Both the position numbers and the translations under genes were made by a program. This document shows, one piece after another, positions 1 through 8,414 of a stretch of 64,000 bases of DNA. Where the stretch lies: the NCBI RefSeq assembly GCF_011303555.1, contig NZ_CP049868.1, positions 558,001-622,000 on the forward strand, read 5' to 3'. How positions within the stretch are numbered: the stretch's first letter is position 1; each line of letters begins with the position of its first letter. Source of the DNA: Pedobacter sp. HDW13 (lineage in GTDB: Bacteria; Bacteroidota; Bacteroidia; Sphingobacteriales; Sphingobacteriaceae). The notes beneath the pieces were generated by a model that had not been told where the DNA came from, did not search any database, and saw only the letters and a list, made by a program, of their open reading frames with translations.

Positions 1-39
1 TATGAAATGGCGTTTGCTGAAAAGCCTTTAAAAGAGTAA
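1..39 (+). CDS. 3' end of an upstream coding region (partial)
   Basis: Frame 1 is open from the window edge to a TAA at 37-39 and reads as a plausible C-terminal tail (YEMAFAEKPLKE). The stop lies 24 bp before the next start codon, on the same strand, so it may belong to the same transcription unit as the following lipoprotein. Only 12 residues are visible, so no function can be assigned and the reading could be chance. Confidence 0.35.
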   Translation, partial: YEMAFAEKPLKE

Positions 40-63
40 GCCTAAAATTTAAAATTAAAGATC

Positions 64-1035
64 ATGAAAAAGTTAAACTTAACCTATGCATTAATCGCAA
101 TTATCATTTTATTTTCTGCTGCTTGTAAAAAAGACAGAACCACCAGAAATACCGCTAACTCAGCTCAAGAATTTGCTGCTATTTTCGGACCTCAATTGCA
201 ACAAGTAAAAATAAGCGGGAATACTTCAAATACATTCACTTTAAAAGGCGGAACAAAAATCATCATTCCTGCCGGAGCAATTAAACTTGGAGGTGCCCCC
301 GTAACCGGGGAGATTATCATCGACGCGATGGAAGTTTTAAAAAGAAGTGACATACTGTTTAGCGGCACCAATACCAATCACATTAGCGGCGCCCCTTTAG
401 CTTCCGATGGCTTCATCTACTTAAATGCAACCGTAAATGGCGTAAAAGTAGACCAAGCCTTGAATGCTGCCGTTAAGGTTTCCATTCCTGCAAACAGAAC
501 TGGTGTTACCCAAATTTGGGAAGGCGTAGAGAAAGTTGGGACAGATAATCAAATGGCATGGCAAGCTCCAGTACAAAATCCAAATGGGGCAGGTGTACAA
601 ATTAAACGGGAAGCAGATGCGTCAGCAGGTTCATTTACCTTTGATATGGGCAACTTGGGATGGATCAATTGTGATGTATTCTATAGCTATAGCAATCCTA
701 AAACGACTACTCGTGTTACTCTGGTAAACAATCCAGGAACGATGGCTTCTTTCAGGGCATTTAGCGGCGAAACATTTGTATTCTTCTGTGCAAAAGGCAG
801 CAATGTTGCCGCTCAAATGTACACTCCAGATGGTGCTAACAAAGTAAAAAGTTATGATGATGTAATGCCAATTGGTGTACAGGGAAAATACCTATCTTTT
901 TCTATTAAAGATGGTAAATACTACTACGCAGAACTAGAAACTACCATTGTAGCCAGTCAAAATATCACATTAACCTTGGTAGAAACAACCGAAGCCCAAG
1001 TGCAAGCAGCTATCAATGGCTTAAACAACTACTAA
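64..1035 (+). CDS. secreted lipoprotein of unknown function
   Basis: A 323-residue protein with a short basic N-terminus, a hydrophobic stretch and a lipobox FSAAC with the acylated Cys at residue 21, followed by KKDR. This is a type II (lipoprotein) signal, so the product should sit in the outer or cytoplasmic membrane. Residues about 50-160 contain a repeated beta-type pattern (GGTKIIIPAGAI, then TGEIIIDAMEVLKRSDILFSG) that recalls ZU5-like domains seen in other Bacteroidota lipoproteins; that match is from memory and not secure. A strong terminator follows at 1059-1089, so the gene ends its transcript here. No enzyme motif is visible. Confidence 0.8.
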   Translation: MKKLNLTYALIAIIILFSAACKKDRTTRNTANSAQEFAAIFGPQLQQVKISGNTSNTFTLKGGTKIIIPAGAIKLGGAPVTGEIIIDAMEVLKRSDILFSGTNTNHISGAPLASDGFIYLNATVNGVKVDQALNAAVKVSIPANRTGVTQIWEGVEKVGTDNQMAWQAPVQNPNGAGVQIKREADASAGSFTFDMGNLGWINCDVFYSYSNPKTTTRVTLVNNPGTMASFRAFSGETFVFFCAKGSNVAAQMYTPDGANKVKSYDDVMPIGVQGKYLSFSIKDGKYYYAELETTIVASQNITLTLVETTEAQVQAAINGLNNY

Positions 1036-1058
1036 TATTCCCAAATATTAACAATAGA

Positions 1059-1089
1059 GATGGAGCCAATTATTTGGCTCCATCTTTTT
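1059..1089 (+). terminator. intrinsic terminator after the lipoprotein gene
   Basis: Perfect 11-bp inverted repeat (arms 1059-1069 and 1074-1084) with a 4-nt loop followed at once by five T residues, 24 bp downstream of the lipoprotein stop codon. Confidence 0.85.
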
Positions 1090-1128
1090 CGATTTCTTTA
1101 TTCCGAGTAAAAATCTATAAATTTAATA

Positions 1129-3129
1129 ATGATGAAGATGCTACTCTCTATTTTGCTTATTGCAGGACTAACCTCAGCTTATGCTCAGGTATTACCAACT
1201 GATACTGTGCCTGCGATCATCAATTACACGACAGAAAATGGCGTTACTAAATTCACATCAGAACTTAGACCATTAAGACAAATAGCTGGAGCTCCTGCCC
1301 CATTCTATACTTATTTTTGGGAATTCGGAGACGGGAGCTTCAGTTTCGAGAAAGATCCATTACATATTTATAAAGACAACAAGCCAGCATTCGCCAGACT
1401 TTTTGCTACCAACAATTATGACGATGGCAAGCGTCCCCCTACTAAACCAAAGCCGATTATTAAACCAACGCTTAAGCCAGGTACCGCTAGACCGTTAATG
1501 GCAGCTAATGCTACAGAACCATCTTTATTCAAAATGGGCGGCAATATAGAATTGAAAAGTAACTGTATGCCAAAACCAGGTGATGATATGATGGTTGTTT
1601 TTGGCTACCGGAATAAAGCAGAAAACGGACAACAGAATTTAAATGGAACACTTGCCATCTTGTTCAATGACAAAGAGTTTACCAATAATAATTTTATACT
1701 AGCAGAAACCAGGGTCTATAATGAAGAGAAAAAAACTGACCTTAAACCTTTGCTAAATACAGCTTACTTACCTATTAAAAAGGCTAATCCACCAGTATAT
1801 TATGCTTCCTTAAATGAAATACACTTTAAGGCTGATGATAAGGTCTTATTGAGCGAGAAAGCCAAAACATTTAAAAGCAGCGAAACCTGGCGTTTTGAGA
1901 ACCTCCAACAAAATGAAGAACGATTTGTGTTTATGCATTTTAAAACTACGCCAGAAATGATCAAGGATACCAATGCAGTGGTTAGGATCACCGCAGTTTT
2001 TATCCCTGACAACCCCTTAGTAGAGAAAGAATTTTTTAACCTGGAACTGCAGATTGTGGCCTCCCACGATCCGAATAAAATGGTACTCCGTAAAACCAGA
2101 ATGAATTATCGGTTAATAGGAAATAACAGGGAATTGACCTATAAAATACGTTTCCAGAATACAGGCAAAGGACCAGCAAAAAAAGTTGATGTCGCAGTAA
2201 ACATTGCGGAAGTATTTGATCAGGGCACAATTAAAATTACAAAGATAAAACCCGAGGTAGTGAGCTGTGATTCTGCCTACACCAATCAGAGTTGTATTAG
2301 AACCATAAAGGGAACAGATAGCGTACATTTCGTATTTAGTAACATCTACCTACCTGGAATGCAGCAGAAAGGCGTAAGCGATGCAGATTCAACAATGGGC
2401 TTTGTAGAATATAAGATCAAGTTTAAAGAGAAACCAAAAAAACTTCCAATTAGAAGTGGCGCAGCCATTGTATTTGATAAAAATGAACCTATTTATACCA
2501 ATCGAGCTGTTGGAAGATTTAAAATGGGTTTATCTCCCGGCTTAATTCTTGGCTATGGTTTTCCCTTTGAAACAGACAACAGCAATTATTTAAACAATAA
2601 AAACGTCGTAATTGGGGCAAGTTTGGCGCCCTACGCACCACATCGCCACTATTGGCAGGTAGAATTATACCTCAGCTCTTTTAAGGAAAATACAGCGTTG
2701 ATTAGCTCCAGTGGCCCTGGAAAAGATACCATCGTCAATAGAATTCCCTACCGGATATTAAACAAAGATTACACGAAATTCAAAAAAGTGACCACCATTA
2801 ATGTAGTGCCAGCCCAACTTAGATATAATATCAATAAATATATTGGCGCAGGCGCGGGTGCCTTGGTTTCATTAGATCTTCATCATAAAACCACCGACGT
2901 TTTAGATTATACCTTAAGCACTCAAAATGCGAATGGTACAACCGCAACTTCTGATTTAAAGGTAATCGCAAACCAACTGAAAAAAAACTTTGCCGAAGCG
3001 AGGGTCTCATTCTTTGCAGATATTCAACTCGGTTTAGTTAGAGTAGGCCCATCCATCGGATTTAGGTATATTTTCGATCCTAAAACCAATAACAACCGCA
3101 TGGCAACTTATGCAACTTGGAAGTTTTAG
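1129..3129 (+). CDS. secreted PKD-domain protein of unknown function
   Basis: A 666-residue protein with a cleavable signal peptide (LLSILLIAGLTSAYA, cut near residue 19). Residues about 60-95 carry the PKD signature YFWEFGDGSFSFEKDP...Y, an Ig-like fold usually found in extracellular Bacteroidota proteins that bind sugars or proteins. Residues about 310-470 resemble a bacterial Ig-like/DUF11-type stretch (LTYKIRFQNTGKGPAKKVDVAVNI), which is common in surface proteins. The last 190 residues alternate in a way compatible with an outer-membrane beta-barrel ending in aromatic F. No type IX secretion C-terminal signal is evident. It stands alone between a terminator and a repeat-rich gap; its role is unknown. 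Confidence 0.8.
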   Translation: MMKMLLSILLIAGLTSAYAQVLPTDTVPAIINYTTENGVTKFTSELRPLRQIAGAPAPFYTYFWEFGDGSFSFEKDPLHIYKDNKPAFARLFATNNYDDGKRPPTKPKPIIKPTLKPGTARPLMAANATEPSLFKMGGNIELKSNCMPKPGDDMMVVFGYRNKAENGQQNLNGTLAILFNDKEFTNNNFILAETRVYNEEKKTDLKPLLNTAYLPIKKANPPVYYASLNEIHFKADDKVLLSEKAKTFKSSETWRFENLQQNEERFVFMHFKTTPEMIKDTNAVVRITAVFIPDNPLVEKEFFNLELQIVASHDPNKMVLRKTRMNYRLIGNNRELTYKIRFQNTGKGPAKKVDVAVNIAEVFDQGTIKITKIKPEVVSCDSAYTNQSCIRTIKGTDSVHFVFSNIYLPGMQQKGVSDADSTMGFVEYKIKFKEKPKKLPIRSGAAIVFDKNEPIYTNRAVGRFKMGLSPGLILGYGFPFETDNSNYLNNKNVVIGASLAPYAPHRHYWQVELYLSSFKENTALISSSGPGKDTIVNRIPYRILNKDYTKFKKVTTINVVPAQLRYNINKYIGAGAGALVSLDLHHKTTDVLDYTLSTQNANGTTATSDLKVIANQLKKNFAEARVSFFADIQLGLVRVGPSIGFRYIFDPKTNNNRMATYATWKF

Positions 3130-3157
3130 TTTTCCCACCGTATAAGACATATTTTTC

Positions 3158-3194
3158 ACCATATAAGGAAATGTAAGACAATACCTTATATGGT
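3158..3194. repeat. 11-bp inverted repeat downstream of the PKD gene
   Basis: Perfect 11-bp arms at 3158-3168 and 3184-3194 with a 15-nt loop, 28 bp after the PKD gene stop. No T-run follows, so it is only a weak terminator candidate. Confidence 0.5.
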
Positions 3195-3261
3195 CACATC
3201 TCGTATTTTCCATATATCTATATGGTTTAAAATTCACTAAATCAGCTGAAGCCACACCCAT

Positions 3262-3354
3262 ATGCATTCAGCCTGCTTACGTTTCTCCTTATTAGCTTTA
3301 GTTTGCTTGAACACTAGCTTATTCGCACAAAATAGCCCTATCCAAAAAAATTAA
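3262..3354 (+). pseudogene. truncated duplicate of the CHAT gene 5' end
   Basis: This 30-codon reading frame encodes a near copy of the signal peptide of the CHAT protease that starts at 3521: both begin MHSACLRFSLLALV and continue with NTSLFAQN and IQK. The copy loses one residue and meets a stop right after IQKN. Similarity extends upstream of the start (about 3220-3261 against 3477-3520), so promoter-proximal DNA was duplicated too. A REP-like palindrome lies between the copies. The product would be only a signal peptide, so I call it a gene remnant, though expression of a short secreted peptide cannot be excluded. Confidence 0.75.
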
Positions 3355-3387
3355 TTGGTTAACTGGTTAATTGTTTTGCACCCTGCG

Positions 3388-3477
3388 TGTCATTGCGAGG
3401 CTGTCTTTCACAGCCGAAGCAATCTCATTGCGGGTTAACGCACCAAGGGGATTGCTTCGTTCCTCAATGAAGGGCAT
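3388..3477. repeat. REP-like palindromic element
   Basis: A left arm starting GTCATTGCGAGG and containing GAAGCAATCT (about 3389-3425) and a right arm GATTGCTTCGTTCCTCAATGA (about 3450-3470) form an imperfect hairpin. Such GTCATTGCGAGG...GAAGCAATC units are familiar dispersed intergenic repeats in Bacteroidota. It separates the CHAT gene from its broken 5' duplicate. Confidence 0.7.
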
Positions 3478-3520
3478 ATGAGTTTAAAAATTACTAAATT
3501 AGCTGAAGCCTTACCAACCT

Positions 3521-6238
3521 ATGCATTCAGCCTGCTTACGTTTCTCGTTATTAGCTTTAGTCATTTACTTGAATACTAGCTTATTCGCACAAAATACCAC
3601 TATCCAAAAAAAACTAAACACCTATCAACAGCAAGATAATTTAAGCGACTGGATTTATGAACGGTTAAATTATGTAGCCAAAAATCCACAGCAGCGTTTA
3701 TCTTATTTAATGGAAACGCAACAACAAGCTTGGCGTAAACCAAAAACATCAACCGAGCATGAAGTGTGGCTCACTTTATTAAGCAACCAAGGTTATGATC
3801 AGCTATTAGATGGGAATATCTTAGGCTCAATCAATAGCTATGAAACTGCTTATTCCTATTACCTTAAAAATAAGGTTGTTGATTTCGATATCGTAGAGTA
3901 CACCGCTAAACCTTTAAGCAATAATTACACGAGACTCGGAGATTATGAACGAGCGCTATACCTCCAATTATTAGCGGTCAGGTTCCTCAAACAAACCAAT
4001 GAAAAACCTGAAAATATTGCGGCTATTTATGGAAATATCGCCATTTCATATCGTTCGATGGGAAATTTACAAGAAGCAGAAAAGAATGTAAATATGGGGT
4101 TAAAGTTGGCAAATCACCATAACCAGGTTCAGATTATACTAAACAACATCCTAGCAGATATTTTATTCGACCAGCAAAAATTCATAAAAGCAGCAAAGCT
4201 GATTGAATACAACATCAATAAGCAAAAGAATAGCAATCCAGATGACGCTTATTGGCTGATGACTTCTTATACTTCTGCAGGGGACATCTATAAAGCGCAA
4301 AACAAATTGCAACAGGCAGAGCACTATTTCAATAAAGCATTAAAACTTTTAAACACTTATTATAGCGGCGCAAGATTAAGAGAGAAAGCCAATGTTTTAA
4401 CAGCAATAGGAACTGTTAAATTATTGCAAAAGAAGCCTCAACTCGCCATCGGTTATTTTAATCAAACCTTAGCGACTTTAAGAATAGCAACCAACAATCA
4501 AATTGATCCAAACAAAATATATGGTGACAATCGGCTAGTAGATGCTTTTCAGGAAAGAGCCGCGGCTTATTTACAATTGCAAAAACCCCGGGAAGCCTAT
4601 CAAAACATCAAATTTGCCCTACGATCAGCAGATAAGATCAGAAATGAATTTGCCGATGATAAAACAAAAGAACGTCTTCAGGCCAACCTCAAGTTAATTG
4701 TGGAAAAAGGAATTGATATTGCTTTCAATTTATACCAACAAACAAAAGACAGCTCACTATTAAATGAAATTTTAAACCTAGCCGAACAAAGCAAAAGCAG
4801 AACGCTTTTAGATCAGATGAATAGAAATCAATGGCTAGTTTCTGTCAACAAAAAAGATTCCCTCTTTATCAAAAAACAAGCTTATGAAAGAGCAATTAGC
4901 TATAATGAGAAACAGGATATCGAAGGAAAGATAGCGCAGAATTCAGCTAAAACAGCTCAGTTGAAGTACTTTCTTGCATTGATCAATAAACAAATCAAAC
5001 AAAAGCATCCCCAGTTTAATCCAGAAGTCCATAACTTATCAATCGACAAAGTTTTAGCAGCATTACCAAACCAAAAAATAATAACCTATTTCTTTGGAGA
5101 AAACTCCATATACATGATTGATATTGAAAATAGGAAAGTTAATAAGGTCATTAAATTAAATAATTCGGCCGCAATAAAATCCTTAATTAAATCCTATTCA
5201 GACACCTATTTTCAGCACGGCCCTAGTGCAATGATTAATACGCCTAAGTCGTTTTACTTAGCGTCAAATCAAATTTATCAGACGATTTTAAATGGCATTA
5301 AACTCGCCAAAAACAAGGCTGTTATTATTGTGCCCGATGATGTTTTAGGTTACATTTCTTTTGACGGCCTAATTACCAACAATAACTACAATCCTAGCAT
5401 TTCAAACTGGCCCTTTTTAATTAAAACAAATAGCCTTACCTATGCCTTTTCTTTAAAAACACTCGTGGCTCATCAAACCAGATCAAATACAAAAAAATTT
5501 ATCGGTCTGTTCACTACCCATCAGGAAAATAACCTCAAGCCTTTAAAAGCGGTAGAAGATGAAGCTGCAGCCATTAAAAAAGTAATTAATGGTGATTTCC
5601 TTTTTAATGAAAAGGTGAACGTGGCCACACTTAACCATGCTTTTGAAAACAGTAGCATATTGCATATCGGAACACATGCATATTTATCAGGTAAAAATCA
5701 AGAGCCAACCCTAGACCTCGATAAAGAGAAATTATTTCTATTTGAGCTCTCTGCAAAGAAAAATGTCCCCTCTTTGGTAGTGTTAAGTGCTTGCAGAACC
5801 GCAGATGGTCTGTTGGCCAATGGCGAAGGGATTATTAGCCTGTCAAGAGGATTTAATGCGATTGGTACCCCGGCAACTATAGCAGGACTATGGAATGTGA
5901 ATGATGCAGCCGCTTCAATCGTAATCGGTAATTTCTATAAGCATTTGGCAACCCGCAAAACTAACGGAGATGCGCTACATCAAGCTAAAATTGATTGGCT
6001 AAATGCCCCACAAAATAATAATGCATTTTATCTTCCCTATTATTGGGATAATTTAATTTATATGGGAGTTGACCAACAAATTGAACTTCCTGAACTGTCC
6101 AATTTGCTTTTGATACTTTCTATTATCATGGGATCACTTGTGATACTTTCCATAGCTGTGATTTTAAAAAGAAATTTCGGTGCAAATCGTAACAAATTTC
6201 GTTCTTATTTAGTCTCGGATCAGTCAATTAATTTATAA
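3521..6238 (+). CDS. TPR-CHAT domain protease-like membrane protein
   Basis: A 905-residue protein with a signal peptide (residues 1-23, cleaved before QNTTIQ), tetratricopeptide repeats over roughly 50-400 (for example AIYGNIAISYRSMGNLQEAEKNVNMGLKLA and SAGDIYKAQNKLQQAEHYFNKALKLL), a coiled linker, and a caspase-like CHAT domain over about 570-850. The catalytic dyad of the family is present: His719 in IGTHAYL and Cys758 in VLSACRTADG. One transmembrane helix follows (about 865-885) with a short basic tail. Topology therefore places TPR and CHAT in the periplasm. TPR-CHAT proteins are known as proteases in signalling and in some defence systems; no partner is visible here. The start is supported by the signal peptide. 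Confidence 0.9.
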   Translation: MHSACLRFSLLALVIYLNTSLFAQNTTIQKKLNTYQQQDNLSDWIYERLNYVAKNPQQRLSYLMETQQQAWRKPKTSTEHEVWLTLLSNQGYDQLLDGNILGSINSYETAYSYYLKNKVVDFDIVEYTAKPLSNNYTRLGDYERALYLQLLAVRFLKQTNEKPENIAAIYGNIAISYRSMGNLQEAEKNVNMGLKLANHHNQVQIILNNILADILFDQQKFIKAAKLIEYNINKQKNSNPDDAYWLMTSYTSAGDIYKAQNKLQQAEHYFNKALKLLNTYYSGARLREKANVLTAIGTVKLLQKKPQLAIGYFNQTLATLRIATNNQIDPNKIYGDNRLVDAFQERAAAYLQLQKPREAYQNIKFALRSADKIRNEFADDKTKERLQANLKLIVEKGIDIAFNLYQQTKDSSLLNEILNLAEQSKSRTLLDQMNRNQWLVSVNKKDSLFIKKQAYERAISYNEKQDIEGKIAQNSAKTAQLKYFLALINKQIKQKHPQFNPEVHNLSIDKVLAALPNQKIITYFFGENSIYMIDIENRKVNKVIKLNNSAAIKSLIKSYSDTYFQHGPSAMINTPKSFYLASNQIYQTILNGIKLAKNKAVIIVPDDVLGYISFDGLITNNNYNPSISNWPFLIKTNSLTYAFSLKTLVAHQTRSNTKKFIGLFTTHQENNLKPLKAVEDEAAAIKKVINGDFLFNEKVNVATLNHAFENSSILHIGTHAYLSGKNQEPTLDLDKEKLFLFELSAKKNVPSLVVLSACRTADGLLANGEGIISLSRGFNAIGTPATIAGLWNVNDAAASIVIGNFYKHLATRKTNGDALHQAKIDWLNAPQNNNAFYLPYYWDNLIYMGVDQQIELPELSNLLLILSIIMGSLVILSIAVILKRNFGANRNKFRSYLVSDQSINL

Positions 6239-6383
6239 ATTGATGTAAGAAATTTAACTATTAGTTAAACAAATTCGATACAAACATCCTTATTTTTTGG
6301 AGGATCTTAAAATGCAAAAGCCTCCCCAACTATTACGTTTGATCCCTCTATTCAACGATTTGAAAATTGCTTAAAAATAAAAA

Positions 6384-6409
6384 AGCCCTTTAAGATACCT
6401 TAAAAGGCT
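6384..6409 (-). terminator. minus-strand terminator beside a tRNA scar
   Basis: Arms 6384-6394 and 6399-6409 pair at 10 of 11 positions with a 4-nt loop; on the minus strand the hairpin is followed by an AT-rich T-run (plus strand A-run 6372-6384). It sits directly after the tRNA 3' fragment, as a tRNA terminator would. Confidence 0.6.
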
Positions 6410-6412
6410 AAC

Positions 6413-6436
6413 GGGTGGCTGATGGGGCTCGAACCC
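6413..6436 (-). tRNA. 3' end remnant of a tRNA, probably tRNA-His
   Basis: Read on the minus strand this segment is a T-arm (GGGTTCGAGCCC) followed by CATCAGCCACCC, which fits the 3' half of a Bacteroidota tRNA whose acceptor stem is GTGGCTG, as in tRNA-His. The 5' side is lost: the next T-stem base already mismatches and no anticodon arm or D-arm follows. It is therefore a fragment of about 24 nt, the usual trace of an integrative element that used a tRNA 3' end as attachment site. Identity as tRNA-His is from recalled tRNA sequences. Confidence 0.45.
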
Positions 6437-6574
6437 GCTGAGTAAAGTTTTCTTAGTAAATCAAATTCTTAAAATTTGGAATTATTTTTTCGACACATTT
6501 CTAAAAATTTTCAAATCAGCAATTCTCTTCAAATCTTCAACAAAAAAGTTCGTTAAAGGTCTTGTTACGAGCAC

Positions 6575-6618
6575 AAACGAGACAAATCAGTTTTTAAGCT
6601 GTTTGTCTCGTTTTTATT
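6575..6618 (+). terminator. strong plus-strand terminator
   Basis: Perfect 12-bp arms (6575-6586 and 6602-6613, extended by an inner CAG/CTG pair) followed by TTTTTATTTTT. No plus-strand gene lies close upstream (the CHAT stop is 337 bp away), so it may be left over from a lost gene or serve as a boundary. Confidence 0.75.
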
Positions 6619-6693
6619 TTTAAGGGTTTCTTAGATCTACCCGTTTAATTTATAGCTATTTTTCGTCAGCAAGAAATTTTCCTTACTGTGCTT

Positions 6694-8211
6694 CTATTTT
6701 TTAAATTCTACTTTAAATCCGGTTACCTGCCAAGCCGGATAATTTGCAGGCTTTTTTATCACCAGCGAACCTTCGTGCTGCTCCCAGTTTAGTTTTTGCT
6801 TGCTGCCCAGCAGGGTAACTGCGCTAATAGGCTTAATCAGGTATTTCGAATTCCGTCCCAGCAGGTGCATATCAATATCTCCTTCAGGAACGTTTAAACA
6901 AAATGCAAAAAGATCGTTCCCTTTGGTGGTGTAGCGGATATCTGCAGACTGATACTCGCGTGTATCTGCTAAACCGCCGAAACGGCCTTTTTTCTGGTTC
7001 GATTTAATGGTAGATGGACCTTCGCCGTACATTTTCCAGGGCCGTGTAGCATAAATACCTTCGCCATTCAATTTGATCCACTCACCTATTTCTGTTACAA
7101 TTTTAACCACATCAGGCTCGAGATCACCTTCGGGAGTTTGCACTACATTGATTAATAAATTGCCATTTTTACTTACAATATCCACTAAAAGTTGTGCAAT
7201 TTCATTTGCACTTTTGTATTTCTGTCCTGTTCTGTAATACCAATCGCCTATTGAGGTATCGGTTTGCCACGGAAAAGGGCTGATCGAATCCAGTACCCCA
7301 CGCTCAACATCCTGCGCCCATTTACCTTCCGATGGTTCTTTAGGGGTATAAACTGCTTCGAGTTTACCTTTATTTTTAGCGATATCCTGGTTATAGTAAT
7401 GCGCTACCATGGTACGTCCAATGTCTTCAAAAGGAAGTTTACTATCCGAATATAGCAAATCAGGGTGATAATTATCGATGAGTTCGGTTATGTTTTCCAG
7501 CCATTTTTTCTGCCACCCCGGATTGTTGGTTATCCATTCTTTTATGTTGCTTGAATCGGCCGGTAAATGATAAAGGTCTGCATATTTCGGATCATGTCCA
7601 TCGTAAGGAATACCTGCAAATTCGCCGGTTTTATCTGCGCCATGACTGGGTTGAAACCAGTTGAAACTGGCCGCAAGATGTTCTGAAATACCAAAACGCA
7701 GTCCTTCTTTTTTAGCTGCTTTTTGCCACAGCCCCACTACATCTTTATGTGGCCCCATGTTTACCGAATTCCACCGGTGGATCTTAGAGTTCCACAAAAA
7801 GAACATATCATGATGTGAGCCCATGCTTACAAAATATTTAGCACCAGCTTTCTTATAAAGGGCCATTAACTGTTCAGGATTCCACTTTTCTGCTTTCCAT
7901 AAGGGGATAATGTCTTTATAGCCGAACTTAGAAGGGGTACCATAATGGGCCACATGATACTTGTTTTGGCTGCTGCCTTGAATATACATATTTTTGGCGT
8001 ACCAATCGCCTTGTCTGGGAACGGCCTGAGGCCCCCAGTGAGACCAGATTCCGAATTTTGCATCACGAAACCAATCCGGATACTGGTACTGTTTTAAAGA
8101 TTCGTCGGTTGGCTTAAACTTCCCTGATTCAATCTTTGTATTACTTTGCTGTGCCTGCACATTCGTTAACAAGGAAAATGCCGTAATTATTACAACTAAT
8201 ATCTTTTTCAT
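6694..8211 (-). CDS. GH29 alpha-L-fucosidase, secreted
   Basis: A 505-residue protein with a signal peptide (MKKILVVIITAFSLLTNVQA). It shows the GH29 layout: WFRDAKFGIWSHWGPQAVP near residue 47, GAKYFVSMGSHHDMF near 123, and DLLYSDSKLPF near 251, where Asp256 is the likely catalytic nucleophile of the retaining mechanism. The C-terminal 120 residues form the beta-sandwich typical of the family (YTTKGNDLFAFCLNVPEGD). It would remove terminal alpha-L-fucose from glycans in the periplasm. The gene is divergent from an AraC regulator that probably controls it. Substrate linkage cannot be read from sequence. Confidence 0.9.
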   Translation of the reverse strand: MKKILVVIITAFSLLTNVQAQQSNTKIESGKFKPTDESLKQYQYPDWFRDAKFGIWSHWGPQAVPRQGDWYAKNMYIQGSSQNKYHVAHYGTPSKFGYKDIIPLWKAEKWNPEQLMALYKKAGAKYFVSMGSHHDMFFLWNSKIHRWNSVNMGPHKDVVGLWQKAAKKEGLRFGISEHLAASFNWFQPSHGADKTGEFAGIPYDGHDPKYADLYHLPADSSNIKEWITNNPGWQKKWLENITELIDNYHPDLLYSDSKLPFEDIGRTMVAHYYNQDIAKNKGKLEAVYTPKEPSEGKWAQDVERGVLDSISPFPWQTDTSIGDWYYRTGQKYKSANEIAQLLVDIVSKNGNLLINVVQTPEGDLEPDVVKIVTEIGEWIKLNGEGIYATRPWKMYGEGPSTIKSNQKKGRFGGLADTREYQSADIRYTTKGNDLFAFCLNVPEGDIDMHLLGRNSKYLIKPISAVTLLGSKQKLNWEQHEGSLVIKKPANYPAWQVTGFKVEFKK

Positions 8212-8319
8212 TTTATGAGTGGTTTAAATCATGAATGCTTTAGTTTATTCCCCGGGATTACCGTACTAACCAGAAATGTGAGCATCAGACTGCCTAACAA
8301 CTGTTACTTTAGATGATCA

Positions 8320-8327
8320 TATATTTG
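8320..8327 (+). promoter_or_regulatory. candidate -7 box for the AraC gene
   Basis: TATATTTG matches the Bacteroidota -7 consensus TAnnTTTG and lies 87 bp before the AraC start, inside the 203-bp divergent intergenic region shared with the fucosidase. No clear TTTG -33 box is found at the right distance, so confidence is low. Confidence 0.3.
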
Positions 8328-8414
8328 GCTATTTTCATCAAAAATAAGTATCTTATCCGATCTAAATTTGATTAAAATAGACTATTTATTGTAAAAATCC
8401 GACATTTTAAAAAA

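Larger units (their letters stand above)
6239..6693. other. 455-bp gene-free gap
   Basis: Between the CHAT gene and the fucosidase gene. It contains the tRNA 3' remnant with its terminator (6384-6436) and a second hairpin at 6575-6613. No credible reading frame is visible. The stretch 6440-6570 is AT-rich and structureless to my reading. Confidence 0.7.

Noticed and set aside
3034..3267. A 77-codon minus-strand frame over the end of the PKD gene.
   Set aside because: Lies largely antisense to a well-supported gene and crosses a hairpin.
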